Shown here piece after piece: positions 1 to 12,289 of a DNA stretch of 64,000 nucleotides. The translations under genes were made by a program, and so were the position numbers. Origin of the DNA: Cordilura impudica. Taxonomy: Eukaryota > Arthropoda > Insecta > Diptera > Scathophagidae. Position 1 is the first letter of the stretch, and every line of letters begins with the position of its first letter. Below the pieces are notes generated by a model. That model was not told the origin of the DNA and did no database searches. It saw only the letters and a list, made by a program, of their open reading frames with translations. The stretch spans positions 243,781,007-243,845,006 of the forward strand of contig OY821520.1 in assembly GCA_963682025.1 (NCBI GenBank), written 5' to 3'.

Positions 1-1641
1 CTTGCGCCAATATTTTATGGACGGTCGGGGTCAACTTCTTCTGTGGATACATTTCTGCTAAAAGAGATGCAGTTTTCGATGCATATTCTCCATATTTTGT
101 AGAATTGACATTTTCTTTGCAGTTTAAAACATTCAAGATCGTTCCCAATCTTTTCACGATTTGATTGTCAATTCCAGTGATTCTAGTTACTGCCTCATCA
201 TTTTCAAAAAATCTCCTAGAAGTGTTTCCATCGTTTGAGTTACCGTATCCGTGCTTGGGACAGTCTACTTTTAGTCCAACTTGTTTAAAAAAAGCATCCT
301 GTATTTGTTTCTTTCTGATCTTTTCCTTATCCTTTATTGATGTATTTTCTTCGAAGTTTTCCTCCTCTTGTGGTAGGGTATACGCCAGTTTTAGCAAGAA
401 CTCCATACACATTATCCTTGGGTGCAATGGTGACATTCCATATTCGTAATTCTCCTCGTTTGTATTACCAAAGTTCTTCTGACTCTTTTTGCAAATCGGG
501 CATGACAATGTTGAGGTTGTTCCTGTCAGTTCGTTTACGACTTTTCCGTCAACCATGGTCAGGTGGAACTCGTAATTGCATTCAATATAATTTCCTTCTC
601 CAATTTGCAGCTTTGTAGGCTTAATCTTGCTTATTTGTTCTTCAATGTCCTTCACCGTGGTCCTTATGAGTTATGCCGATTCCCTTGCAAACTGAACCAT
701 TATTTGTCGGCAATAATGCACTGAGGATGTACGTGGATTTTTCCAGTGTAGGGAAACATCAGATTTTAGCCGCAAAGGAACAACAAATGCCATAAACATA
801 TTTCCGTAAGATATTGTAGCGTCATCGGAAGATATCCTTTGCTTATAAACGCTTTGTCCTGATGATCCATCGCAGCCCCATTTGCTGATCAATGTCAGTT
901 TCTCAGGAAGAATTTTCACCTCAATTTCAGGAAGACTCTCCAACAACCGTTTTGCTGTATGGCCCATGAGATCCTGCAGATTGGCTTTCACAGAGACTTC
1001 CGTAAACTCCGTATGCAGTGGTCGTGAATTTATTTTGGCTTGCGTAATATGCTTGTATCCTGGTAAAACGTCAGCCCCGTGTCGCATCAAGGATGCCCGT
1101 AGTATCTCATATTTTTCTTTGGCAAGTTGTAAGTCCATAAACAAGGCCAAGGCTTCTTCGGAACCATACTTTTTAATGTGTGCGTTTGTGGGCGTGGGAA
1201 TGCTTTCCTTAATCCTTTTTAGTTGCAGTGGGCTTTCATCAGCAACAGATTTTGTAATCTGCGACCTAACTCTTTCACTATCCTTTGTATATTTAATAGA
1301 CAGCGATCCGATAAATGCTTCGTGGTCAAGTCATTGGTGTCATCGGCAAGTTTCCTCTTTCTGGTTGATGTGGTGGGTTTATCTACTGCCAATATATCCA
1401 GGATGGTGTCTTCATTAAGCCAGTCCTCGTATTTGGAGTTGAAGTTCTGAATGGTTCGATTAGATTTCACCCATTTTGCCTTAATATTTGCATATATCAG
1501 ATAAAAATTATTTTTTATAATTTCGCTTCTCTCAATATTTCCGTATAAGCTATCAAGTTCTCCTAAAGCAGCTTCCGTGAAAAACTTTGGTGTGGTTGAC
1601 CTTCTAAACAGTTCAAATAATTTTAAATTGTTTAACGCCAT
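1..1641 (-). pseudogene. Transib transposase, copy 1, partial, one frameshift and one stop
   Basis: The likely start is the ATG at 1641 (MALNNLKLFELFRR); the frame is open further upstream but without a convincing earlier start. The protein runs through KYEDWLNEDTILDILAVD and then shifts frame near 1305, where one base is missing compared with copy 2. It resumes as MDLQLAKEKYEILRASLMRH and continues to ISKWGCDGSSGQSVYKQ. That Asp, in the context K-W-x-C-D-G, corresponds to the first catalytic Asp of RAG1 and Transib transposases. A TAA after QFARESA (near 671) breaks the frame; copy 2 has Glu there. Downstream are a C-x2-C pair (LSCPICKKSQKNFGN) and SPLHPRIMCMEFLLKLAY. The protein is cut by the window edge just before the expected third catalytic block. 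Confidence 0.78.
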
Positions 1642-2540
1642 GGTTTCAGTACTTGTTGCGCCAACTTTCAGTCGTAGACTAATCCAGGCATTATGCTTAT
1701 TTTGCAATATATAGGCTTATGCTACCATGCCTAAAAATTTACCTGTTCCCTGCATACATATGGCAATTTTGATATTATATTCGCCTACCTGGAGGGACCA
1801 TAAGTCAATATTGTTCTTGACCATTTGTACTCCAAAGTAATTTTTAAGTGAGGTGCGTACCTGCGAATTTCAATGAGTAGTTTTTTGTGCATCCTGTGTC
1901 TGTAACAGAATATTGGGAGTAGACTTTGGCAGAGGCTCACAGGTAGACAACCGACTTAAAATGCAATTTTGAAACTATTAGATCAAACTTCTGTCAGTCA
2001 AAACATGTAAGGGATGCACGCCATACAATTTCTGCAACCATGTCTTTTTAACGATTTTTACCTCTAGAAGCCAAACGGGCACGTACGGGCAGATAAAACC
2101 TTTTGAATTATGTAAAGAAATAATCAAAGAACATGTTTCGCAAATATGGTAAATATAGAAAAATATGGACTTTTTTTATTTTCCGTCAAAGTTGAAAAAT
2201 AGTGAAAAAACGGATAGTTTTTAAATAGTGATTTACCAGGAGAAACACAAAGCAAACAGTTATTTTTTTTTTATCATTATATATTTAATAAATACATCAA
2301 TCAATACAAACAAAAAATAAGGCGATTCGTTACCTATTTTTCGTGATATTACACCTGAAATTGCAACAAATTGACTAAAAATTGTGTGTTTTTTTGAAAA
2401 CCGAAAGTCGGTCAACTTTGAACGGTTATATCTTCTAAACTAAAAATGTGATATTATTAAGAGTAGCATATTTGAAATCGCTGAAAAGTTTCCTATAAAA
2501 TGGGTTTATTCAAAACTTCGTTGGCGCACATAAAAATTTT

Positions 2541-2579
2541 GATTTTTGCAACCTCGTTTGCTCTACGGGCGCCACTGTG
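2541..2579 (-). repeat. Transib 5' terminal repeat with RSS-like heptamer, 23-bp spacer and nonamer
   Basis: Read on the minus strand from the outside, CACAGTG (2579-2573) is followed by a 23-base spacer (2572-2550) and then GCAAAAATC (2549-2541). CACAGTG is exactly the consensus V(D)J heptamer, and GCAAAAATC matches the consensus nonamer ACAAAAACC at 7 of 9 places. Known biology: Transib ends are the proposed ancestor of recombination signals, and their match to signals with 23-bp spacers has been noted for the superfamily. Confidence 0.7.
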
Positions 2580-2719
2580 CGTCGCTAAAACGACTCAGAA
2601 AGTGATTCTGAGCCGATCGGTATAATAAAAGATGGGTCTAGGTCAAATATTTTTGGTAGTTACAAACAGCAGCACAAATTCATTATACCGAAACCACATA
2701 GTGGTATAGGGTATAAAAA
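2580..2719 (+). repeat. Family R interspersed repeat, right-hand remnant (copy R1)
   Basis: This is the last 140 bases of the same repeat found complete at 5635-6410 and elsewhere. It includes the segment ACTCAGAAAGTGATTCTGA, the GATCGGTATAAT block, ACAAACAGCAGCACAAA and the terminal TAGTGGTATAGGGTATAAAA. Its left part is missing because Transib copy 1 inserted just before it; the CGTCG at 2580-2584 corresponds to CATCG in other family members. The left part of R1 should lie beyond the window start. Confidence 0.85.
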
Positions 2720-5155
2720 TATGTATATTTTATTCAGTCTTATTATTATAAACGGAATGAAAAACTTGTATATATACTGGTATATATATTTTCAAAATAT
2801 TATTGTAAATCATAATTTTGCAAAGGGCACTTAGGCTCGTTACCACCAACTAGTTCGGTACATTTAGTTTGACATTATTGAACATACGGGTGTAATAATA
2901 AATTTTATACTTTACCTTTGGTTTTTTTTTTTTTTTAATTTCCAAATAGAAGTATTACAACAAGTTTTAATATTTAGAAAACATTTTTCATTTATTTTTA
3001 ATTTTTTCAGAATTATTTTTTCAATATTTTATTTTATTTATTTTTTTTTTTTTTTTTTGTTAAATTTGTAATAGAGTGTTTTAATTTTTTAAGTATTTTT
3101 CCTTTTAATAATTTACAATAATTTTCTTTCTTCGATTTTAGCATATTTTTGTTGTTTGTTGTTGTTGTCTTAATGAATTGTTATGCATACATTATGGAGC
3201 TTTATGTTTTCTTCTTTGGATTTCCAAATTAAAATTTTTCTTTTGAGAATGTTTTTCATTTAAGGTAAAATTTGTACAGTGGTAATGGAAAAATTTTGGG
3301 GATTTTTGTCTTTGATTTTCAAATTGAAAGTGAAAAACTAGTAGCGTTGAACAACGGTAACTGTAAATAACTGAAGATTTAGCAAACGATACATAAGTTA
3401 AACTGCGACTAAACTGAGATTGAAATATTTAGGAAAATTAAAAAAATAAATTTAAATTTAAACAGTTCTAAGTTAATTATAGGTGTCATGCGTTTTTGAA
3501 GTCTGTTTTTTTTGTTTGTTTATTGTTGTTGTTTTTGTTGTTGATAATTTTGTATAGTTTATGTATGCGTTTATTTGTAAAATATATTGTTAAAAGTTTT
3601 GTTTTGTTAGTATGACTTGGTTCTTTTCATTTTTATGCAGGAGGTGGAGCAGGAAGAGAGGAGGGTTGTTGTTTTTTTTTAATTTAAAATAAATAAACAT
3701 TTTCAATAAGTTTTTGTTTTAGCTTTTGTTTTTAAATCTGTATAATTGTAGTTTGGTTTCAATATATATATAGTATATATATATATATATATATATATTA
3801 GATAAAAGTTTGTATTTGTTTTTTGAAGCATATAAAAGCTTTTTTATTTTATTTTTTTTTTATTGGTTAAAAGACAGTTAACTTGTTTTTCTTTCTTATG
3901 AGCTTTTTAAGCATTTTTAGGCGTGTTTTTTTCTTGTTAAATTTAAATTTTCTGTTTGGAAATTTTTGTATTTACATTAAATTTCTATTTTTGTTTGTTT
4001 TTTCTAATTTATTTTTTTTTTAACAATTCCTAAACTTGGGGGGTTTTTGCTTCTGTTTTTGTGTTTTCTTCATAACAATTCGTTTTAATAATTGCACTAA
4101 TTTTTATTTTAATTTATTTATATATATAATATTAAGTTTATCAGTTTGTTTTTTAATAAGTTTTTTTTAAGGCTTTCTTGTGAAAAAAATTGTTTTTGTA
4201 TTTTATTTTGCGTTTTTCTTATTTTTGATAAATTAAATGCCAAATAATTGTTTTAATATGCTTTTGAAGATCTATATTACTTTAAGTAAGAAAAGCTTAC
4301 AAACTACACTAGTTCGACTGAGAAGTCGAAATAAATTTTTTGTTTAAACATGTTATAAAAAAAAATTTAAATTGACTTTAAAAATTAATCAAAACACAGT
4401 GCAAGTCCCGTAAAAAAAATAATAATGAGAAATCATCGATTTGGGCAACATATTAAGCCCCAAAATTCAGGGGCTTCTTGGGTCAAAATTTGAAAAATCA
4501 AAATTTTTATAATAAATAAAATAATAACTCACAAAATTTTAATACATTTATTAAGCATATATTTAAATTAATTATTTTAAAATTTTTGGAAAAAAAAATT
4601 AATAATGGTTTTTGTAATATGTACCACATGAGAATTTTACTAATGACAGATTTTATCATCATGATGTCTTCTCAAAAATTACTTGGCGTACTACGGTTAA
4701 AATTTTTGTATAAGTAAAATACCATATATAAGAAAATTACAAAAATGGTCAATAAAATTAAAAGTTTTTTCCAACATTTTGGCTCAAAAGGCCCCATTAA
4801 GCCGAATTTTGGGGTATTCTATATCAGCAAAACTTTTAGCCTGGAACATACCGAATAACTTCAATATACAATATGGAGACTATTCAATATCTAACAAAAT
4901 TTTTTTTTCCAGAAGTACATAATGAAGTACATAATAATGTGTGTACTTTACAATGTTTTTTTCAAATATTATAAAGTAAATTCAAATATGGAACTATATT
5001 ACTTTACAAAAATTCTTGGAATTTGGAACTGTTATCCTATAGAAAATTTGCCAGAACCAAAAATTTTTTCTATCCAACAATTTACAGTATCAGAGACTAA
5101 TTTCTTCGTAACATTTGTCAGAAATTGCAATACGTTTTTTTATTAAAAACTATTC
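2720..5155. other. AT-rich flank without recognisable gene
   Basis: The stretch is strongly AT-rich, with long T and A runs and a (TA)n tract at about 3765-3799. Short reading frames here (for example 4922-5146) are full of Phe, Ile and Lys, as chance frames in AT-rich DNA are. I see no transposon ends or RNA gene. It lies 3' of eag. Confidence 0.6.
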
Positions 5156-5634
5156 ATAATTTGAGATAGTTTTTCTATAGAAAAATTCTTAGGATCAGAA
5201 ATTGTTTTCCTATAGAAAAATTCGCAAAATTTGAGATAGTTTTTCCGTAGAAAATATTTTAGAATCTGAGACCGTTTTTCTATAGCAAAAATTCTCAAAA
5301 TCTGAACAGTTTCTGTATAGAAAAATCCTCAGAAACTGGAACAATTTCTATACAGAAAATTTCTCAGAAACTGAGACAGTTTTTCTATGGAAAACTTCTC
5401 GGAATCTGATATAGTTTTTCTTCAGAAAAATTCTCAGAAACTGAGAAAGTTTTTCACTAGATAAATTGTCAGAATCTGAGAAAGTTTTTCTATGAAAAAT
5501 TATCAGCATGTGAAATAGTTTTTCTTACGAAATATACCCAGAATCTAAGAAAGTTTTTCTAAAAAAAAATCCTCCGAATATGAGATAATTTTCTGTACAA
5601 AACTTCTCAACATCTCACACAGTTTCTCTCTTGG
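5156..5634. repeat. Degenerate minisatellite of about 35 bp, left block
   Basis: Diverged tandem copies of a unit like CTGAGACAGTTTTTCTATAG followed by AAAAATTCTCAGAAT repeat about every 33-40 bases. The copies vary by substitutions and small indels. The array is interrupted at 5635 by an R-family repeat and resumes at 6411, so both blocks were once one array. Confidence 0.85.
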
Positions 5635-6410
5635 AACAAGTAAGAAAATTATAGTCGGTCTAGAGACCATGGTTTAGAGACCCTATCTCTCCGGTCCGAC
5701 TAATTGGATATAAGAAATAAGCATAAACTAAATTTGAGTGGGATTGTTAATTTTTTTGGCTGCAGATATGAAAAAGTTCATATCGGGTGCTATATTTATA
5801 TGGGGACTAGGTCGAAAAATGGACCGATCCTGACCATATTTGGTAAAGTCACTTATATTTTGAAAAAATTTGTACAAACCAAATTTGAGAAAAATCTGTG
5901 CAATATTTTTGATTTTTAATAGATTTAAGTGAAGATCGGGAAGCAGCTCTATATGGGGCCTATGACCAAGAATTGTCCTATAGGGACTATTTTTGGACTA
6001 CTGATTAATGGATATAATAAATGCATACAAACCCAATTTGAATGAGATCTATATGATAATTTGGATCTTATGGCACTTCATGTCGGTTTCATAGGGGTCA
6101 TTTGTATGGGGGCTAGGTCTGAACATCAACCGATTATCACCAATTTCAATAGCGTTCATCCTATGGCTGATATAAGCTTATATACCAAATTTCACCAAAA
6201 TATATTCATAGTGGCGACCTGTAATTTGAGTAAAAAATTTACATGGACTCACAGACGGACGGACGGACGGACATCGCCAAATCGACTCAGAAAGTGATTC
6301 TAAGTTGATCGGTATAATAAAAGATAGGTCTACTTCAAATATTTTTGGTAGGTACAAACAGCAGCACAAAGTCATTATACCCAATCCACATAGTGGTATA
6401 GGGTATAAAA
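5635..6410 (+). repeat. Family R interspersed repeat, near complete (copy R2)
   Basis: It starts AACAAGTAAGAAAATTATAG and ends TAGTGGTATAGGGTATAAAA. Inside it shows the family landmarks: GATATGAAAAAGTTCATATC, GAAGATCGGGAAGCAGCTC, a (GGAC)n tract near 6255-6271, and AACAGCAGCACAAAGTCATT. The usual left palindrome is damaged in this copy. The GTCY-type tetranucleotide tract and subterminal inverted repeats recall dipteran mini-me/DINE non-autonomous elements; that link is inference. It lies inside the 35-bp minisatellite, so it is younger than the array. Confidence 0.85.
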
Positions 6411-7230
6411 ATCTCTGAATCTGAAACAGTTTTTCTATAGAAAAACTCTCAGGATCTTAAACAGTTTTTCTATCGAAAATTTCACACAATCTGAGATAGT
6501 TTTTCTACGGGAAAATTCTCTTTATGTCAATAATTTTCCCTAAGAAAAATTCTCAGAATCTGAGAAAGTTTTTGCTCAGAGAAATTCTCAGAATCTGAGA
6601 TAGTTGTTCTAAAGAAAAATTCTGAATTTGAGAACTTTTCATAATCTGAGAAGGTTTTTCTATAGTAAAACTCTCAGAATCCGACACAGTTTTTCTAAAA
6701 CCAAATTCTCAGAATCTGAGGCAGTTTTTCTAAAGAAAAATTTTCAGACTCTAAGACAGTTTTCCTCAAGAAAATTCTCAGACTCTGAGACAGTTTTTCT
6801 AAAGAAAAATTCTACAAAATCCCAGAGATTTTCTTTAACAAAATTCTCAGAATCTTAGACAGGTATTCTATAGAAAAATTCTCAGAATAGGAGACAGGTT
6901 TTCTATAGAAAAAATCTCACAATCTGAGGTAGATTTTCATTGTCAAAACTCTCATAATCTGAGGCTGTTTTGTCTTTAGGAAAATTCCCAAAATAATAAA
7001 ATATTTTCATAATCTGATACCTTTAGAAAAATTCTCGGAATCTGAGACAGTTTTTCATTGAAAAATGAGATTGTTTTTCCTAAGAAAACTTCACAGAATG
7101 TGGGTTAGTTGTTCTACAGGAATCTTTTCAGAATCCGAGATAATTTTTCTAAAGAACTATACTTATACGCTGAGACTGAGTTTGTTACGAAATTTTAAGA
7201 TTTTCAAATAGTTTTTCTACACCGATGAGG
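6411..7230. repeat. Degenerate minisatellite of about 35 bp, right block
   Basis: This continues the array seen at 5156-5634, with units such as TCTGAGACAGTTTTTCTAAA and GAAAAATTCTCAGAAT. Spacing is about 33-38 bases and the copies decay toward the right end. The frame at 6628-6858 is only a translation of the repeat and is not a gene. Confidence 0.85.
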
Positions 7231-8339
7231 ACAACATTATTAGATTTCTATCCTTTTTTGTGGAATCAAAAGATGTTTTTTTCTATTAAAATACTTATAT
7301 CGAGCCATCACCGTGTAAGTAACTTAAGTGCCAAAATCAAAATTTTACAAGAAAAAGACTTTTAAGATAAAATTGTTTTGCTATGAAATTTTAACTGGGG
7401 TCGCATAAGTTATCGAAATTTTTAGATCGAAATTGTTTTTTTATTTTCCAAAATAAAATACTAAGAATAATTTTACTCTGTCACAGGTAACGAATTATGC
7501 CCCCTGAATAAGAATAAAAGTGAAATGAAACGGGAATCAAATACCAAGTCCCGCTTAAGCTATTTTCTCGGTCAGGGCTGGATATTTTCGCTGATTTGTT
7601 TGTCTATGTTAGCTATATCATTTGAAAGGTTATTAAATCATTAAAAATGAATACTAATACGAGTTTTGTAAAAACCCAGAACATTATTGCGAGTGTGAGA
7701 ACAGATGATGAGGGCGTTATGCCCTCAAATTGTCACGACGATATATATTTTTGGTGTTGTCCTAAAGATTTTTTCAATCTTAAGAATCAAAACTTACCAA
7801 AAAATTCAAAAGTTTTGAAAATTGTACAGAAACGATTTATCAGTGATCTCTTTATACGATGTTTATTTAGAAAATTTTGAGTGTAGTTTGTAGACCTATC
7901 TTATGCCCCTACTTTAGTTTACAATATATATTTACATTGTTTTAATTTACAAATTATTCAAGTATTAGTATTTTTCTTTATAAATAATTATTTTTATTAA
8001 TAATATTTTTAGTACCATATTTTCATTGCTTTTTGAAGTATGTATAAATTATTAATTTATTGAAGAAAATTTACAGTAGAAAAAAAACAACAGAAATTTT
8101 AACGATTAGAGGTAACAATTTAATTAGCATATAGAAAATAAATTTTTTAATGGTAACAAAGTATAAATACAGTAAAATCCATGCGATGTAGTTTACTGAA
8201 GCGAAAAAAAGCACTAAAACAACAACCGATCACTTCGGTGGCAATAATTTTCCAATTTGTTTATCATTTTATAAAGATTTTTTTAAAATTATATTTAATT
8301 TAAAAATGAAATTGTATAAGTTCTTCATTAATATCACTT
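7231..8339. other. AT-rich flank, nothing recognised
   Basis: No gene, RNA or transposon end is visible. A 77-codon frame at 7647-7880 has less biased composition than its neighbours but no recognisable motif and no counterpart elsewhere in the window, so I do not call it. Confidence 0.5.
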
Positions 8340-8845
8340 TAGTGTTAGTGTTTTCGAAATAATTTTTACATTAATTATAATTAGACCAGAATAATTTTTT
8401 TAAGCTAAGTTCACATAAGAGAGACAGAGAGAGAAATGAGATTATGAGAGCATCCATATTTTTAATGCGGCCCCGATATATATGAACAAATTGTGTTTCT
8501 ACTCTATTATTACTAATATTGATTTTAATATTTAAGGTACTTTAAAAAGTTATTTCAAAAACAAGTATTTTGCAAATAAAATTCTCTTATATTTTCGTTA
8601 ATATCTATTTGGTGTTAGTGATTTTGAATTAATAACATTCAATTTAAAAACACAATTTATGTTCGAAATAATTTGTACAGTAACTATCTTCAGCACAATA
8701 ATTTTTGTATTTCAACATTACAAAGAGAAGCCGTAAAGAAAATAAAATTAGTTATATATTCAAGGCGGCGCCTCTCTTTATGAAAAATTTAGCAACGCAC
8801 CGTTTATACTCTATTATTGCTAAATATTGATTTTAATATTTAAAA
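8340..8845. repeat. Diverged duplication of about 275 bp
   Basis: Two neighbouring blocks share an order of landmarks: GTGTTAGTG near the start, a TTCGAAATAATTT segment, an ACAATAATTTTT-like stretch, and the ending CTCTATTATT followed by TATTGATTTTAATATTTA (about 8505-8540 and 8810-8845). Between these the sequences have drifted. No ends typical of a transposon are seen. Confidence 0.6.
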
Positions 8846-9500
8846 ATTTTCGTCTTCTTGATGCGATGTTAATGCCATTCAAATTAGCTGCAGAGAAGAA
8901 CAGACCTTGAAGCGATTTGATTTTGATAAAAAATTATTTATAATTCGATTCTTTCAATATTTTAGCAAATCTCTAGACTGTTCTCAAAAAGTATGAACAA
9001 TTTTGAATATAATTAATTGCTTAAATATATAATGAAACCTTCCATCATTCAAAACTAAATAAAAATTCTCTTAAATAATATAAACTTTAATTAAAATAAA
9101 ATATTCACAATTTTCAAAATTTATATATAATTTTTTGTTTGTATCACAATTAAATTATACTTTTGTTAAAATTACACCACTAAAGTACTAAAACTAAGCA
9201 TCTTTAAAATTTAACGAAATTTAAAACTAATTAAAAAATTTAATTTAAACTTATTTTCAATAGAAAAACCATAATTTTTTTTAACTGTTTTATTTATTTA
9301 ACGATTGTCTTTGTATTTTAAACAAATTTTTATTTCTTATTTAGTGGCTTATTTTTATCCACTTTAATTGCTATAAATAAAATTTATTTGAAAACTTAAC
9401 AATAATATCATTTATTTATATTTTATTTTTATGATTTTTTTTTTTTTTTTTATTAATTTTTATCTTTTTTTAATAACTATAGTTTATTGCTGTTGGTTTT
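8846..9500. other. AT-rich flank, nothing recognised
   Basis: Sequence is over 80 percent A+T with homopolymer runs (a long T run near 9440). No motif, repeat family or reading frame of interest is visible. Confidence 0.5.
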
Positions 9501-11450
9501 AGTTTTTGGTTTTAAACAATTTTTTTTTACTGAAAAAAGGACGGGTGGCAACTTAAGTTTTTTTTATTTGTTTCTACTTTGGTAATTTTTTACTATTTCT
9601 TCTATTTTAGTGAGTATTACTTATTTCTGTTATTTTTATTTTATTATGGCAGTAATTATGTTGTTTTATAATGGTATTTATAATAAAAAGAACATTTGTA
9701 ATAATTTAAGAATTTTGGAAAATTTAATTTCTGAAATCTTGAAAATGAAAAAGATAATATATAAAATATTTTTTTTTAAGACTTGTATTAAAGAAATTTC
9801 TTTTAGATTTTATATATTTTGAGATATTTTCTAAAATTTTTTTATTTTGATCTGAAGATATTTTTTTCTAATAAGCCGTCCTTAATATTGAAAAAGTTTT
9901 TCAAAAACATAAAATAGTTTTTAAAATTTACGAAATATTAAAAAAAAATTATTATTTATAATTTTTTATAAACATAATTATAAATAATAATTTTTGAGAA
10001 ATTTAAAAAAAAAATGTTTGTTTTAATTAATCTTATAAATAAATTAATAATGAAAAATTTTAAAATTTTTTCCATAAAAAGAAGAAACAAAATTTTTAAG
10101 TTTTGGAATATAACAAAAGTAAAAAAAAAATTAATTTTTGAAATCTTGAATTGAGAAAAAATATAGAAAATATTTTTTTAAAAGTAGATAAAATTTAATT
10201 GAAAATTAAAAAAAATATAGAAAATATCTTTTTTAAAGCACTGTATTAAAGAAACTTTTTTAAAAATATAGTTTGAATTAAAAAAATATTAATATTTAAT
10301 CTAGATATTTTCTTTCTAATAAGCCGTCCTTTCAAACAGCTATATTTATTTCCAAAAATAATGACTGATTATATTTCAATTTTTTTTTAATATTTGTTTT
10401 AATCTATCTCACAAATTAAATAATAATTAAAATTTTTAAAATATTTGTCCATCAAAATATTAATTTTTAAATATAGGGAAAATATCAAAAGTATTTTTTT
10501 GACTTATTTTCCAAAAATATAGTTGGATAAAGGAAAAGATAACAATAATTTAATCTAGGCATTTTCTTTCCTATAAACCGTCCTCAAAATTTTCAAAAAC
10601 TTATATTTTTTCAAAAAATTATGACCGATTATATTTTAAAGATTTTTTTTAGAATAAATTTATTTTTTAAAAATACTTTTCCATATAAAAAAATTTAAAA
10701 TTTTAATTTTGGGAATATACCAAAAGTAGAGAAAACTAAATTTTTGAAATCTTAAAATTAGAAAATATGTAGAAAATATTTTATATAAACAAATTTTTTT
10801 AAAAATATAGTTTGGATAAAAAAAAAAAATAATAATCTAATACAGACGCTTCCTTAAAATGTAAAATTTACAAAATGTTTTTAAAATATTTTTTTAAAAT
10901 CTATTTCACAAATCAATTAATAATTAATATTTTTTAAATAATTTTCCATATAAAAAAAAAATTAATTTTTTTATTTTGGGAATATATCAAAAGTAGAGAA
11001 AATTAATTTTCTGTAATCTTGAAATTGAATAAAAATATATATATTTAAATTGTAAAATTTTCAAAATGTTTTTAATATATTTTTTTAAAATCTATTTCAC
11101 AAATCAATTAATAATTAATATTTTTTAAATAATTTTCCATATAAAAAAATTTAATTTTACTATTTTAGGAATATATCAAAAGTACAGAAAATTAATCTTC
11201 TGTAATCTTGAAATTGAATAAAAATATATATATATATTTTTTTTATATTGTAAATCTTCGAAGATTATCCAAAATTATATTTTGCATTTCTTTTTTAAAA
11301 ATCAATTTACTTTAAAGATATATCGTTTCTTAAAATTAGAAAGGTTTTCAAAAACCTATATATATTTTAAAAATTGAAAAAATAAGAATATTTATAAAGA
11401 TATTTAATATTATATTTTGAAGTTTTTAAAGAATTATTTTTAATAATTTT
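9501..11450. repeat. Long-period AT-rich repeats, including a clear 191-bp tandem duplication
   Basis: A block with the motif TCTAATAAGCCGTCC recurs at irregular intervals (9868-9882, 10315-10329, and a variant at about 10571-10585), each followed by sequence resembling CAAAACATAAAATAG-type AT-rich text. At 10865-11235 two units with a 191-base period are closely similar: CTATTTCACAAATCAATTAA begins at 10901 and again at 11092. The region looks like an old satellite. I see no coding content. Confidence 0.7.
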
Positions 11451-12289
11451 AAGAAATTAAAAATATTTTTCCATATAAAAAAATAAGTAAAATTTTTTGT
11501 GTTGCCGCTTTTAATGAAACTGGTATAAGTCACTTAAAAAAATAAAGTTAATGATAAAAATATATGGAATAGAGAGGAAAAGTATAGTTTAATTACTAGA
11601 ATTTGTATTAAAATAAAACATCAAAAATTAGTTTTATTTTCAAAAAAAATTAAAAAAAAAAATAAATAATAATCTAATCATAATTTATTTTTAAAAAGCC
11701 ACCATAATGATATTTTTTTTAACAATATTAGTAGTTTTTAAGATTTCAAAATAATTTATAAAAAAAGTTTAAAATATTTATAAAAAATTAAAAATATATA
11801 AAGTGATAAGGTTTTTTTTAAATATTATTGTTTAATGTCTATCAAAAATTAATTAAAAATTATGGAAAAATTTAACTAAAATTTTTGTATATAAAAAAGT
11901 TTGAATTAAATTTTTTTTTTGCAACTCTATATAACTTTAAGTTAATGAAAAACATTTCTGTACAGTTATTAATTATATTATAAAAGTTCAAAAAACAATT
12001 AAGTTCAACTAATTTACTTAAATTTAAATAAGTTGCTATTTCATAAATTTTGATTTAGACCATTTCCATAATTATGGGCACACATATTCTTTAAGAAATA
12101 ATAGAAATCGTTTGGAAAATGAAATTATCTAAATATAAAACTTTTGTTAATAAAAATTACTTTTAAATTTTTCAATATTGTTTTAAAAAAATTATAAATA
12201 AATAAATTCATTTCTTTAAACAACTAAATTAGTAAGTAATTCTCTAACACTGTATGATAAATCTTTAATTTAATAGAAAAGAAGCTTGT
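11451..12289. other. AT-rich flank, nothing recognised
   Basis: The stretch holds AT-rich sequence with A and T runs only. It separates the long-period repeats from the GTAC minisatellite. Confidence 0.5.

Larger units (their letters stand above)
1..2579 (-). mobile_element. Transib (RAG1-like) DNA transposon, copy 1, cut by window start
   Basis: The element reads leftward. Its 5' end is at 2579: reading the minus strand inward it begins CACAGTGGCGCC, preceded outside by CGACG, that is a CGTCG target site on the plus strand. About 0.9 kb of 5' noncoding sequence and then the transposase follow, until the window edge, which falls about 615 bases short of the 3' end judged against copy 2 at 28408-31608. 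The CGNCG target, the CAC-starting terminus and a RAG1-like transposase are the three marks of the Transib superfamily. It has inserted in an interspersed repeat of family R, whose right part resumes at 2580. Confidence 0.82.
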
